The notes beneath the pieces were generated by a model. That model did not search any database, was not told the origin of the DNA, and saw only the letters and a program-made list of their open reading frames with translations. This document shows, piece by piece, positions 31,763-38,852 of a DNA stretch of 44,775 bases (the stretch's first letter is position 1; every line of letters starts with the position of its first letter). The DNA comes from an uncultured Prevotella sp. Its GTDB lineage: Bacteria; Bacteroidota; Bacteroidia; Bacteroidales; Bacteroidaceae. The position numbers and the translations under genes are program-made. The stretch spans positions 1 to 44,775 of the forward strand of contig CAJOQT010000055.1 of assembly GCA_905236875.1 (NCBI GenBank), given 5' to 3'.

Positions 31763-33483
31763 ACAGATACTTTGAAGACCCTGCATATCTCTGGCTGTTA
31801 GTGCTGGTACCAGTGCTTGCGGCAATCTTCTTCCTGATGCGGCACCGTCAGAAGCGCAAGCTACGTCAGTTTGGAGACCTTGAACTGGTACGCCAATTGA
31901 TGCCCGATGTTTCCCGCTGGCGTGCAATGGCCAAATACGGTCTGTTGCTGGGCTCCCTCACATTGCTCATCATCGCCTTCGCCCGTCCACATTGGGGTTC
32001 TGGCATGAAGACGGAGAAGCGTAAGGGTATTGAAACCATCATTGCTATGGATATTTCCAACTCCATGCGTGCCCAGGATGTGACACCCAGTCGCCTTGAC
32101 CGATCGAAGATGATGGTGGAAAACCTTGTAGATAAGTTCTCTAACGACAAGATCGGGCTTATCGTCTTTGCCGGCGATGCCTTTGTACAGCTGCCGATGA
32201 CCAGCGACTACGTTTCGGCCAAGATGTTCCTCAGCAGCATTGATCCGTCGATGATTGCCACTCAGGGTACTGATATAGCTGCTGCCATCAATATGGCTAT
32301 CCACAGCTTCAGTCAGGACGATAAGGTGGGAAAGGCCATTATCGTCATTACCGACGGCGAGGATCATGAGGGTGGTGCCGTCGAGGCAGCCGAAGATGCC
32401 AGGAAACGTGGTATGCGTGTCTATGTCCTTGGTGTCGGTTCAACAGGTGGAGCACCGGTTCCCGATCCGTCAACAGGAAAATACATGTTTGACGAGACGG
32501 GCAACACCGTCATGTCAGCCCTGAACGAGTCCATGTGTAAGCAGATTGCACAGGCCGGTGGTGGAGTCTATATTCATGTACAAAACGGCTATGCCGCCCA
32601 GGAGCAGCTGAATAACGAACTCGACAAGCTCTCGAAGAACGAGATTTCTGTGGAGGTATATAACAGCTACGACGAATACTTTGTGTATTTCGCACTGGCT
32701 GCACTTCTCTTGCTCATTGCCGAGGTTGTCCTCCTGGAGCGTAAGAATCCGTTGTTAAAGAATGTCCATCTGTTCAAGAGTAGAAAGAAAGAGTCGCTGG
32801 CTGCGAAGTTGCTACTGGCATTACTCGTTGCCCAGTTCTCTGTGGTTGCTGCTTCTGCTCAGACTGACCGCCAGTTGATACGACAGGGTAACAAGCATTT
32901 CCGTGCTGGTCGCTATGCTGATGCCGAGGTGCTTTATCGTAAGGCAGAGGAGCTGAATAAGAACAATCCGCAGGCGGTTTATAATCTGGGTAACGCCTTG
33001 ATGGCACAGAAGAAAGACTCCGCCGCCATCGTCCAGTTCCAGAAGGCCGCACGCATGGAGACCAATCCCCAGCGTAAGTATCTGGCTTTTCATAACATCG
33101 GTGTTATCTGTCAGAGTCGTATGATGCTGAAGGATGCCATTGAAGCCTATAAGGAAGCGCTTCGCTTGAACCCGCACGATGACGAGACACGCTATAACCT
33201 TGAGCTATGTAAGCGTCAGCAGAAGAATCAGCCGCAAAACAACAACAGCGACAACAAGAAGGACGACAAGCAGGAAAAGAAGCAAGACCAGCAGCAACAG
33301 CAGCAAAAGAAAGAGGAGGACAAGCAGGACAAGAACGAACAGGAGCAGCCCAAGCCACAGATGAGCAAGGACAATGCCGAGCAACTGCTGAATGCTGCGC
33401 TGCAACAGGAACGGCAGACTCAGAAGCGTATGCAGGAACAGCAGCGCAGAAGTAGCCGTCGCCGCCTGAGGAAGAACTGGTAG
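31759..33483 (+). CDS. batB: BatB-BatC fusion: VWA membrane protein joined to a TPR protein
   Basis: A 574-residue protein in which BatB (residues 1 to about 335) and BatC (about 345-574) form one chain. The BatB part has two N-terminal helices, the VWA motif DISNS in IAMDISNSMRAQD and a helix near 305-325. At residues 347-369 lies what looks like the former BatC signal peptide (LAAKLLLALLVAQFSVVAAS, then AQTDRQ), now internal and without a methionine. TPR units follow (VYNLGNALMAQKKDSAAIV, AFHNIGVICQSRMMLKDAI), then a Lys/Gln/Asp-rich low-complexity stretch and a basic end (SSRRRLRKNW). Bacteroides has two separate genes. If the old signal acts as a membrane helix, the TPR part stays in the periplasm, anchored to BatB. 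Confidence 0.9.
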   Translation: MNRYFEDPAYLWLLVLVPVLAAIFFLMRHRQKRKLRQFGDLELVRQLMPDVSRWRAMAKYGLLLGSLTLLIIAFARPHWGSGMKTEKRKGIETIIAMDISNSMRAQDVTPSRLDRSKMMVENLVDKFSNDKIGLIVFAGDAFVQLPMTSDYVSAKMFLSSIDPSMIATQGTDIAAAINMAIHSFSQDDKVGKAIIVITDGEDHEGGAVEAAEDARKRGMRVYVLGVGSTGGAPVPDPSTGKYMFDETGNTVMSALNESMCKQIAQAGGGVYIHVQNGYAAQEQLNNELDKLSKNEISVEVYNSYDEYFVYFALAALLLLIAEVVLLERKNPLLKNVHLFKSRKKESLAAKLLLALLVAQFSVVAASAQTDRQLIRQGNKHFRAGRYADAEVLYRKAEELNKNNPQAVYNLGNALMAQKKDSAAIVQFQKAARMETNPQRKYLAFHNIGVICQSRMMLKDAIEAYKEALRLNPHDDETRYNLELCKRQQKNQPQNNNSDNKKDDKQEKKQDQQQQQQKKEEDKQDKNEQEQPKPQMSKDNAEQLLNAALQQERQTQKRMQEQQRRSSRRRLRKNW

Positions 33484-33517
33484 GGTAAGGTGAAAAAGTG
33501 AAAAGGTGAAAAAGTTA
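33483..33517 (+). repeat. 8-bp purine-rich repeat upstream of batD
   Basis: Units built on AAAAAGTG and AAAAGGTG (8-bp period) start at the batB-batC stop codon. They are complementary to the TTTTTACC units at 33579-33610 inside the batD signal peptide. Confidence 0.65.
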
Positions 33518-33529
33518 ATTGTAACGAAG

Positions 33530-35386
33530 ATGAAACGTGATATATATCATAAGGTAGAAGGCTGGGTAAAATTGTTTTTATCTTTTTACCTTTTTACCCT
33601 TTTACCTTTAAGCTTGACAGCCCAGTCTATCACGGGTAGCGCACCGGCTCAGGTTGCTGTTGGTGAGCAGTTCCGACTGACCTATACCATCAATTCCGAC
33701 GATGTAGATGGCTTCCGTGCAGGCACTATTCCCAATGAATTTGAAGTGCTGATGGGACCCAGTACGTCGCGACAGTCCAGTTTCCAGATGATCAATGGAC
33801 GTACCAGCAGTTCCACGTCCATCACTTACACTTATATCTTGAGTGCCACATCCAATGGTACATTTACCATTCCTCCTGCAAGGGCTACGGTAAACGGCAA
33901 GCATGTTACTTCCAACGTGTTGAGAATCAAGGTTTCGGGACAGGCGCAAAGCAACAGCGGCGGACAGCGTCAGCAGCAGGCACCCTCTGGAGTCCGCAAT
34001 GCCGGTACGCCTATTTCGGGCAGCGACCTGTTTATCAAGGTCAGTGCCAACAAGAGCCGCGTCCACGAGCAGGAGCCAATCCTCTTGACCTACAAGGTCT
34101 ATACGCTTGTTGAACTGACCTCGTTGAATGGAAAGATGCCCGACCTCAAGAGTTTCTATTCGCAGGAGATACCGCTCCCACAGCAGAAGAAGTTCACGGT
34201 CGAGAACGTCAATGGCCGTCCATATCGTACGGTTACATGGAGCCAGTATGTCATGTTCCCCCAGATGACTGGCAAGCTCGAGATTCCTCCCATCACGTTC
34301 GAGGGAATGGTCGTTCAGGCCAATCAGAACGTCGATCCCTTTGAGGCTTTCTTCAATGGCGGTTCCGGCTATGTGGAAGTAAAGAAGCAGATCAAGGCAC
34401 CGGGCCTTACCGTTGAGGTGTTACCGCTTCCTGAACGTCCTGCCAACTTCTCGGGTGGAGTAGGGCGCTTCAACATCAAGGCTACGCTCGACAGTCATGA
34501 GGTGAAGGCTAACGACCCTGTTACGCTGAAGGTCACGGTGAGTGGTGTCGGCAACATGAAGCTGCTGAAAGAACCGGTGGTCAGCTTCCCGCAGGACTTC
34601 GACAAGTACGATGCCAAGCAGAACGAAAAGACCAAGCTGACGCCAAACGGTCTTGAGGGCAGCGTCACTTACGAGTTCCTTGCCGTTCCCCGTCATCAGG
34701 GCACCTACGACATTCCTCCCATTGAGTTCGTCTATTACGACACGCAGGAGAATGCCTACCGTACCATCAAGACCGAACCGCTCAAGCTCAATGTGGCTAA
34801 AGGCAGCGGCAGCGGCCGTTCAGGCGGCTATTCGGAGCAGCAGGAGATAGAACAGCTGAACAACGACATCCACTTCATCAAGACGGGTGATGCACGTCAG
34901 CACCAGACGGGCGACTACTTCTTCGGCTCTACAGGCTACTGGATAGCACTCGCCTTGCTGCTTCTGACGTTCATCTCGCTGTTTGTCATCTTCCGCCAGC
35001 GTGCCATCGACAATGCAAACATCGGTAAGATGCGTGGCAAGAAGGCCAACAAAGTGGCTGTGAAACGACTGAAGAAAGCCGACAAGCTGATGAAGGCCAA
35101 CAAGCCTAACGAGTTCTACGACGAGGTGCTGCGTGCCCTGTGGGGCTATGTGGGCGACAAGCTCAACATTCCCGTAGAACAGCTCTCGCGTGATAACATT
35201 ACTCAGCGACTCTCCGAACGTAATGTCGATGAGGCTACCATCGGCCAGTTCATCGGTGCACTCGACGAGTGTGAGTTCGAACGCTATGCCCCTGGTGATG
35301 CCAAGGGTAACATGAGCAAGACGTACAATGCTGCTGTTACGGCTATCACACACATCGACGGGAAGATTAAAAAATTGAAGAATTAA
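33530..35386 (+). CDS. batD: Aerotolerance protein BatD
   Basis: A 618-residue protein with a long N-region and a signal-peptide core (LFLSFYLFTLLPLSLTAQ), two or more periplasmic Ig-like beta domains (GSAPAQVAVGEQFRLTYTIN; FNIKATLDSHEVKANDPVTL), a membrane helix near residues 480-503 (WIALALLLLTFISLFVIF) and a cytoplasmic helical tail (EFYDEVLRALWGYVGDKLN). This is the BatD (oxygen tolerance) family layout. The ATG at 33530 is chosen; the GTG at 33506 lies inside the purine repeat. The signal core is repeat-encoded (33579-33610). batE starts three bases after the stop codon, in its longer reading. Confidence 0.92.
   Translation: MKRDIYHKVEGWVKLFLSFYLFTLLPLSLTAQSITGSAPAQVAVGEQFRLTYTINSDDVDGFRAGTIPNEFEVLMGPSTSRQSSFQMINGRTSSSTSITYTYILSATSNGTFTIPPARATVNGKHVTSNVLRIKVSGQAQSNSGGQRQQQAPSGVRNAGTPISGSDLFIKVSANKSRVHEQEPILLTYKVYTLVELTSLNGKMPDLKSFYSQEIPLPQQKKFTVENVNGRPYRTVTWSQYVMFPQMTGKLEIPPITFEGMVVQANQNVDPFEAFFNGGSGYVEVKKQIKAPGLTVEVLPLPERPANFSGGVGRFNIKATLDSHEVKANDPVTLKVTVSGVGNMKLLKEPVVSFPQDFDKYDAKQNEKTKLTPNGLEGSVTYEFLAVPRHQGTYDIPPIEFVYYDTQENAYRTIKTEPLKLNVAKGSGSGRSGGYSEQQEIEQLNNDIHFIKTGDARQHQTGDYFFGSTGYWIALALLLLTFISLFVIFRQRAIDNANIGKMRGKKANKVAVKRLKKADKLMKANKPNEFYDEVLRALWGYVGDKLNIPVEQLSRDNITQRLSERNVDEATIGQFIGALDECEFERYAPGDAKGNMSKTYNAAVTAITHIDGKIKKLKN
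33579..33610 (+). repeat. 8-bp ACCTTTTT repeat encoding the BatD signal-peptide core
   Basis: Units TCTTTTTA, CCTTTTTA, CCCTTTTA and CCTTTAAG show the 8-bp period. They encode FYLFTLLPL, nearly the same peptide as in the gene at 29698. Confidence 0.75.
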
Positions 35387-35401
35387 GGAATGGTAATAAT
35401 T

Positions 35402-36148
35402 ATGAAGCGGTTGATTTTCATTTTTTCATTGTTTCATTTTTTAATTGTGACAGCCCATGCCGTCACCAAGCAGGAGGCCGACTCCGCTTATACCCAACAG
35501 CACTATCAGGAGGCTGTCAAGGCTTATGAGGCGTTGCTCGAACAAGGCGTCAGCGCAGACCTCTACTATAATCTCGGTAATGCCTATTACCGTTCCGACA
35601 ACATCACACGGGCCATTCTCAACTATGAGCGGGCACTGTTGTTGTCGCCAGGTGACGGTGACATCCGCCACAACCTCCAGCTGGCCCGTCAGAAGACGAC
35701 AGACAAGCTGGCTCCAGGAGCCGACTTCTTCCTCGTAACCTGGTACAGGTCAATCGTCAACATCATGGGTGTCGATGCCTGGGCATGGACAGCACTCGTC
35801 GTGCTTGCACTGGCTGTCGTGCTGTTCCTTGTCTATCTGTTCTCACAACGCGTCGCCCTGCAGAAACTGGGGTTCTTCGGTGCTGCGCTCATGGTTGTAC
35901 TGTTCCTGCTGGCCAACCTCTTTGCATACCAGCAGAAACAGGTGCTGACCAATCGTACCGGAGCTATAGTCATTGCTGCAGAGACCAGCGTCAAGAGCAC
36001 ACCGGCACAGAACGGTACTGATCTCTTCAAGCTACACGAAGGCACTAAAGTCGAAATAACCGACGACTCCATGAAGGACTGGAAAGAAGTGCGGTTGCTA
36101 GACGGTAAGCAGGGGTGGATTTCTGTAAACGGAATCGAAAGGATCTAA
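35402..36148 (+). CDS. batE: Aerotolerance protein BatE: TPR and SH3-like domains
   Basis: A 248-residue protein: a signal peptide (MKRLIFIFSLFHFLIVTAHA), TPR units (ADSAYTQQHYQEAVKAYEAL, LYYNLGNAYYRSDNITRAI) to about residue 100, two membrane helices (about 130-150 and 158-178) and a C-terminal bacterial SH3-like domain (VKSTPAQNGTDLFKLHEGT, WKEVRLLDGKQGWIS). This is the BatE layout. The ATG at 35402 begins the signal peptide; 35390 would add four residues. The signal core is again encoded by an 8-bp repeat (35413-35445). A PAP2 phosphatase gene starts one base after the stop codon. Confidence 0.9.
   Translation: MKRLIFIFSLFHFLIVTAHAVTKQEADSAYTQQHYQEAVKAYEALLEQGVSADLYYNLGNAYYRSDNITRAILNYERALLLSPGDGDIRHNLQLARQKTTDKLAPGADFFLVTWYRSIVNIMGVDAWAWTALVVLALAVVLFLVYLFSQRVALQKLGFFGAALMVVLFLLANLFAYQQKQVLTNRTGAIVIAAETSVKSTPAQNGTDLFKLHEGTKVEITDDSMKDWKEVRLLDGKQGWISVNGIERI
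35413..35445 (+). repeat. 8-bp TTTTTTCA repeat encoding the BatE signal-peptide core
   Basis: Units GATTTTCA, TTTTTTCA, TTGTTTCA and TTTTTTAA follow with an 8-bp period and encode IFIFSLFHFLI. The purine-rich stretch before the start (35366-35392) is partly complementary. Confidence 0.7.
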
Positions 36149-36149
36149 G

Positions 36150-36896
36150 ATGGAAGAGCTGATACAATTTGACAAGCAACTGCTGCTGATGCTCAATGGC
36201 AGCGACTCCACCTTCCTCGACGGTGTGGTGCTGACGCTGACCAATGCCTTAACGTGGCTTCCACTCTACCTCTCCCTCTTGTATGTGGTCGTCAAGAACC
36301 TCAATCAAACCTCAAACTTCAAGAAGCCTCAAGCCCTAAGCCTCAAGCCTCAAACCTTAAACCTCCTTCTCATCCTTGCCAGTGCAGGTCTGTTGGTGCT
36401 GTTGGCTGGCACCGTTGACGATGAGATTGTCAAGCCTTTGGTGGCTCGTTGGAGGCCTACCCATGATCCGGAGATAGGCTCACTGGTCGATGTTGTCAAT
36501 GACTATCGCGGTGGCAGATACGGATTCTTCTCGGCACACGCCTCCAATACCTTCAGCATCGCTGTGTTCTTCAGCCTTCTGATACGTGCCCGCAGCCTCA
36601 CCATCGCCATGATGATCTATTCGTTAACCAACTGCTGGACACGTATGTATCTGGGTGTCCACTTCCCTGGTGACATCACCGTGGGACTCATTTGGGGTGC
36701 CATTGTGGGTTTCAGCGTCTATATGCTCTACCGTCATGTTCGTGGCCGCTGGCTTGACAATTCCGGTATCACCGCCGAAGGCTTCACCTCCACTGGCTAC
36801 GAGTATCGTACCGTCTATGTTGTTCCGATAGTCCTTACCCTCACTTTCGTCTATGCCTTCGTTCGTGCCTGGCTCATCATGGACGGCATCCACTGA
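36150..36896 (+). CDS. PAP2-family membrane phosphatase
   Basis: A 248-residue integral membrane phosphatase. The three PAP2 motifs are present: Lys95 to Arg102-Pro (KPLVARWRP), His130 in FFSAHAS, and Arg165, His171 and Asp175 in TRMYLGVHFPGD. Substrates in the family include undecaprenyl pyrophosphate, lipid A and phosphatidic acid; this one cannot be told. Residues 51-72, between the first two helices, are encoded by a 7-bp repeat (36298-36365) and probably form a variable loop. It directly follows batE and is likely the last gene of the operon; a terminator lies 38 bases downstream. Confidence 0.88.
   Translation: MEELIQFDKQLLLMLNGSDSTFLDGVVLTLTNALTWLPLYLSLLYVVVKNLNQTSNFKKPQALSLKPQTLNLLLILASAGLLVLLAGTVDDEIVKPLVARWRPTHDPEIGSLVDVVNDYRGGRYGFFSAHASNTFSIAVFFSLLIRARSLTIAMMIYSLTNCWTRMYLGVHFPGDITVGLIWGAIVGFSVYMLYRHVRGRWLDNSGITAEGFTSTGYEYRTVYVVPIVLTLTFVYAFVRAWLIMDGIH
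36298..36365. repeat. In-frame 7-bp CCTCAAG repeat inside the PAP2 gene
   Basis: Units CCTCAAG, CCCTAAG, CCTCAAG, CCTCAAA and CCTTAAA run with a 7-bp period at the right end; looser copies lie to the left. The coded residues (KPQALSLKPQTLN) lie in a loop. The pattern is of the kind seen between genes elsewhere in the window. Confidence 0.72.
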
Positions 36897-36933
36897 ACAA
36901 CACCCTGCCACATCCCGTTAGGACATACAAAAA

Positions 36934-36975
36934 TTCCCGTAACCATCTTTCAGGCTGCGGGAACTTTCTTTTTTC
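36934..36975. terminator. Bidirectional terminator between the PAP2 and HU-like genes
   Basis: TTCCCG (36934-36939) and CGGGAA (36958-36963) pair, with further partial pairing inside. T-rich tracts follow on both strands (CTTTCTTTTTTC on plus, TTTTTG on minus), so it can serve both converging genes. Confidence 0.75.
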
Positions 36976-37008
36976 TCCTCCCCCTCGGGGGAGGTCAGGA
37001 GGGGAGTC
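36974..37008. repeat. GC-rich palindromic element E6 abutting a stop codon
   Basis: CCTCCCCC-tc-GGGGGAGG (36977-36994) is a perfect 8-bp stem with a 2-base loop, followed by AGGAGGGGAG. It resembles the hairpins of elements E1-E5 but is intergenic, touching the stop codon of the minus-strand HU-like gene. Confidence 0.7.
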
Positions 37009-37479
37009 TTACGGCTCCTCTGGCTCCTCCTCCTCCTCGGGTTCTGGAGTACGGTCAGAGACCAGCGAGTTGACGTTGATGAACTTGGCCTTCTTGAGGA
37101 ACTCACGGCTGGAGATGTTCAGCTCCTGCTCCTGTTCAGGGAGGAAGCGGATGTGGAGCGCCTTGATGTGCTCACTCACGTTATAGTCCTCCTTGGTCTC
37201 TGCGCCGCCTCCGGTGTTCTCGATGGTGGTGTAGAAGATTCCCAGACCGTCAATCTTCACCTTCTTGCTCTCCAGGAGCATCTCGATGAGACAGCTGCGG
37301 AACTTCTCCAGCACGCCGAGTACCACGTCGGTGGTATAGACAGAGCCATGCTCACTGATGTGCTGCGCCATCTGACGCGTGTTCAGGATCTCCATGGCCT
37401 TCGAGTGCCCGAACCACTTACCGTAGGAGGGAGCTCCAGAGGTCTTGTTCTCCCTCACTTCATACATAATCTTTGCCAT
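37009..37479 (-). CDS. HU-like DNA-binding protein with an acidic tail
   Basis: A 156-residue member of the larger HU-like family common in Bacteroidetes, with a longer N-terminal part (MYEVRENKTSGAPSYGKWF) before the HU-like core (TRQMAQHISEHGSVYTTDVV, KVKIDGLGIFYTTIE). The C-terminus is a Glu/Pro run, EPEEEEEPEEP. The DNA-binding arm differs from typical HU. Its promoter lies at 37561-37592. It is the third HU-type gene in the window. Confidence 0.85.
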   Translation of the reverse strand: MAKIMYEVRENKTSGAPSYGKWFGHSKAMEILNTRQMAQHISEHGSVYTTDVVLGVLEKFRSCLIEMLLESKKVKIDGLGIFYTTIENTGGGAETKEDYNVSEHIKALHIRFLPEQEQELNISSREFLKKAKFINVNSLVSDRTPEPEEEEEPEEP

Positions 37480-37560
37480 AACTTTGTGTGTTTTTTATGG
37501 TATTAGATCTCGTTCGACCAGCTACATCGGGTGGCCGATTCCCGCTGTATTTCTACTCTA

Positions 37561-37592
37561 CAAAGGTACAAAAAATTCTTGAAACCACCAAA
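37561..37592 (-). promoter_or_regulatory. Promoter of the HU-like gene
   Basis: On the minus strand the -33 TTTG (37589-37592) and -7 TACCTTTG (37561-37568) are 20 bases apart. The leader to the start codon is about 75 bases. A divergent promoter lies immediately beside it. Confidence 0.78.
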
Positions 37593-37611
37593 CTTTTTCC
37601 CCTCTTTTTGC

Positions 37612-37642
37612 TTGGTTGTTTAAGTAATATTTCGTATCTTTG
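37612..37642 (+). promoter_or_regulatory. Promoter of the 73-residue antitoxin-like gene
   Basis: TTGG (37612-37615) and TATCTTTG (37635-37642) are 19 bases apart, 22 bases before the start codon at 37665. The two divergent promoters are separated by only about 20 bases. Confidence 0.72.
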
Positions 37643-37664
37643 CCAACGAAAAAGAAAATAAACG

Positions 37665-37886
37665 ATGACACAGTTAGTGATTACTTTAAAAGACCAGTCG
37701 TATCTGCCCAATATCCGACGGATAGAAAAGTCATTCGTGGGCGTGGAAAAGGTTTCGACTGCAAATACTGCCGACAAACCGAAGAAGCGCCTCTCGCGCT
37801 ATGAGCAGTCATTGCTTGACGCCAAGGAAGGTCGTGTCAATTCGTACGAGAGCAGTGAGGACTTTTTTAAGAAAATGGGAATCTGA
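37665..37886 (+). CDS. Small antitoxin-like protein
   Basis: A 73-residue protein without signal or membrane segment. The N-terminal half looks like one beta strand and helices (MTQLVITLKDQSYLPNIRRI); the C-terminal half, RYEQSLLDAKEGRVNSYESS then EDFFKKMGI, has the spacing often seen in short antitoxin-like Bacteroidetes proteins (a helix followed by 'I/L-x-D-x-x-x-G-R-V'). No toxin gene is recognisable next to it. It may be an orphan antitoxin or an unrelated small regulator. Confidence 0.6.
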   Translation: MTQLVITLKDQSYLPNIRRIEKSFVGVEKVSTANTADKPKKRLSRYEQSLLDAKEGRVNSYESSEDFFKKMGI

Positions 37887-37935
37887 TGTACAAAATCAAA
37901 AGTTACGTCAAGGACACATATAGATAAAGGTGACA

Positions 37936-38817
37936 ATGAGAAGAATACTATTTGGAATAATGCTGAGTCTAATGTCGGCTTTGGTCTATTCACAAAATGT
38001 GACAGTCAGACGCGACACAACGATTTTCCATGATGTTAAAGAGGTCATGATTATTACGACAGATTCAGCGCAGACGGTTAGGCTGGCGTGTAAGATGGGA
38101 GGTTGTTTGCTTGGTGGCGACCCACATACTGACAAGGTTTACGAGAAAACGACAAGTATTAGCGATTCTATTCTATCTGCAACGTCTAAGTTCTATCTTG
38201 CACCTGTAGAAGTAGAACCAGACACTGATGAAGTGAAAATACACACACATTTTGCAATTGGATTAACTGCACCAACGAATGTGCCCAATTCCATGAGCTT
38301 CAATACCTGGGAGTCTGTGGAGCTCATGTGGACAATAGGACAAATTGATTATACGCCAAGGAATTGCTTACAGACATATTCGGTAGGACTGGGAGTTACG
38401 TGGCACAACTTCTTCCTGAAGACCAATAAGATGTTCACCAAAAATGAAAACGGATACATCGATTTGGCGGATTTTCCTGATGGTGCAGAAAGAAGATGGT
38501 CAAACATGCATTACTGGAGTCTTTCCGTTCCATTGCTTTTCACCCAAAGGTTTGACCGCCGTGGATTATTCAAACTGACTGTAGGAGCTATTGTCAATTA
38601 TAACAAGTCGGGCTATATTAAGAACACCTATGAACTCAATCAATTAGAATACGACATCAGGACTAAAGAAATAGAAAACCGTCCTGTAACGGTTGATTTA
38701 ATTGGAATCATGAAGATATATGGGATTGGCCTTTACTGTAGGTATTCTCCTTTCAGTGTATTGAAAGACAATTACGGCCCGCAGTTCCATTCTCTTTCTT
38801 TTGGACTGTATTTCTAA
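37936..38817 (+). CDS. Exported protein of unknown function, probably a small outer membrane beta-barrel
   Basis: A 293-residue protein with a signal peptide (MRRILFGIMLSLMSALVYSQ). The mature part is rich in alternating polar and aromatic residues (CLQTYSVGLGVTWHNFFLK, HYWSLSVPLLFTQRFDRRG, FHSLSFGLYF) and ends in phenylalanine, which fits a short outer membrane barrel. No family was recognised. The ATG at 37936 is chosen; a GTG two codons earlier is also possible. The gene is more AT-rich than its neighbours upstream and stands alone on this strand. Confidence 0.7.
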   Translation: MRRILFGIMLSLMSALVYSQNVTVRRDTTIFHDVKEVMIITTDSAQTVRLACKMGGCLLGGDPHTDKVYEKTTSISDSILSATSKFYLAPVEVEPDTDEVKIHTHFAIGLTAPTNVPNSMSFNTWESVELMWTIGQIDYTPRNCLQTYSVGLGVTWHNFFLKTNKMFTKNENGYIDLADFPDGAERRWSNMHYWSLSVPLLFTQRFDRRGLFKLTVGAIVNYNKSGYIKNTYELNQLEYDIRTKEIENRPVTVDLIGIMKIYGIGLYCRYSPFSVLKDNYGPQFHSLSFGLYF

Positions 38818-38852
38818 AAAAGTACACACAGGTCCCTGTTGTGTGTGATGCT

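Noticed and set aside
36934..37008. Single complex terminator
   Set aside because: The TTCCCG/CGGGAA terminator with T tracts and the CCTCCCCC/GGGGGAGG hairpin are separate structures; the second lacks a T tract and matches the palindrome family.
37665..38817. Toxin-antitoxin pair
   Set aside because: The second gene encodes an exported barrel-like protein with a signal peptide, not a toxin, and is separated from the first by 49 bases.
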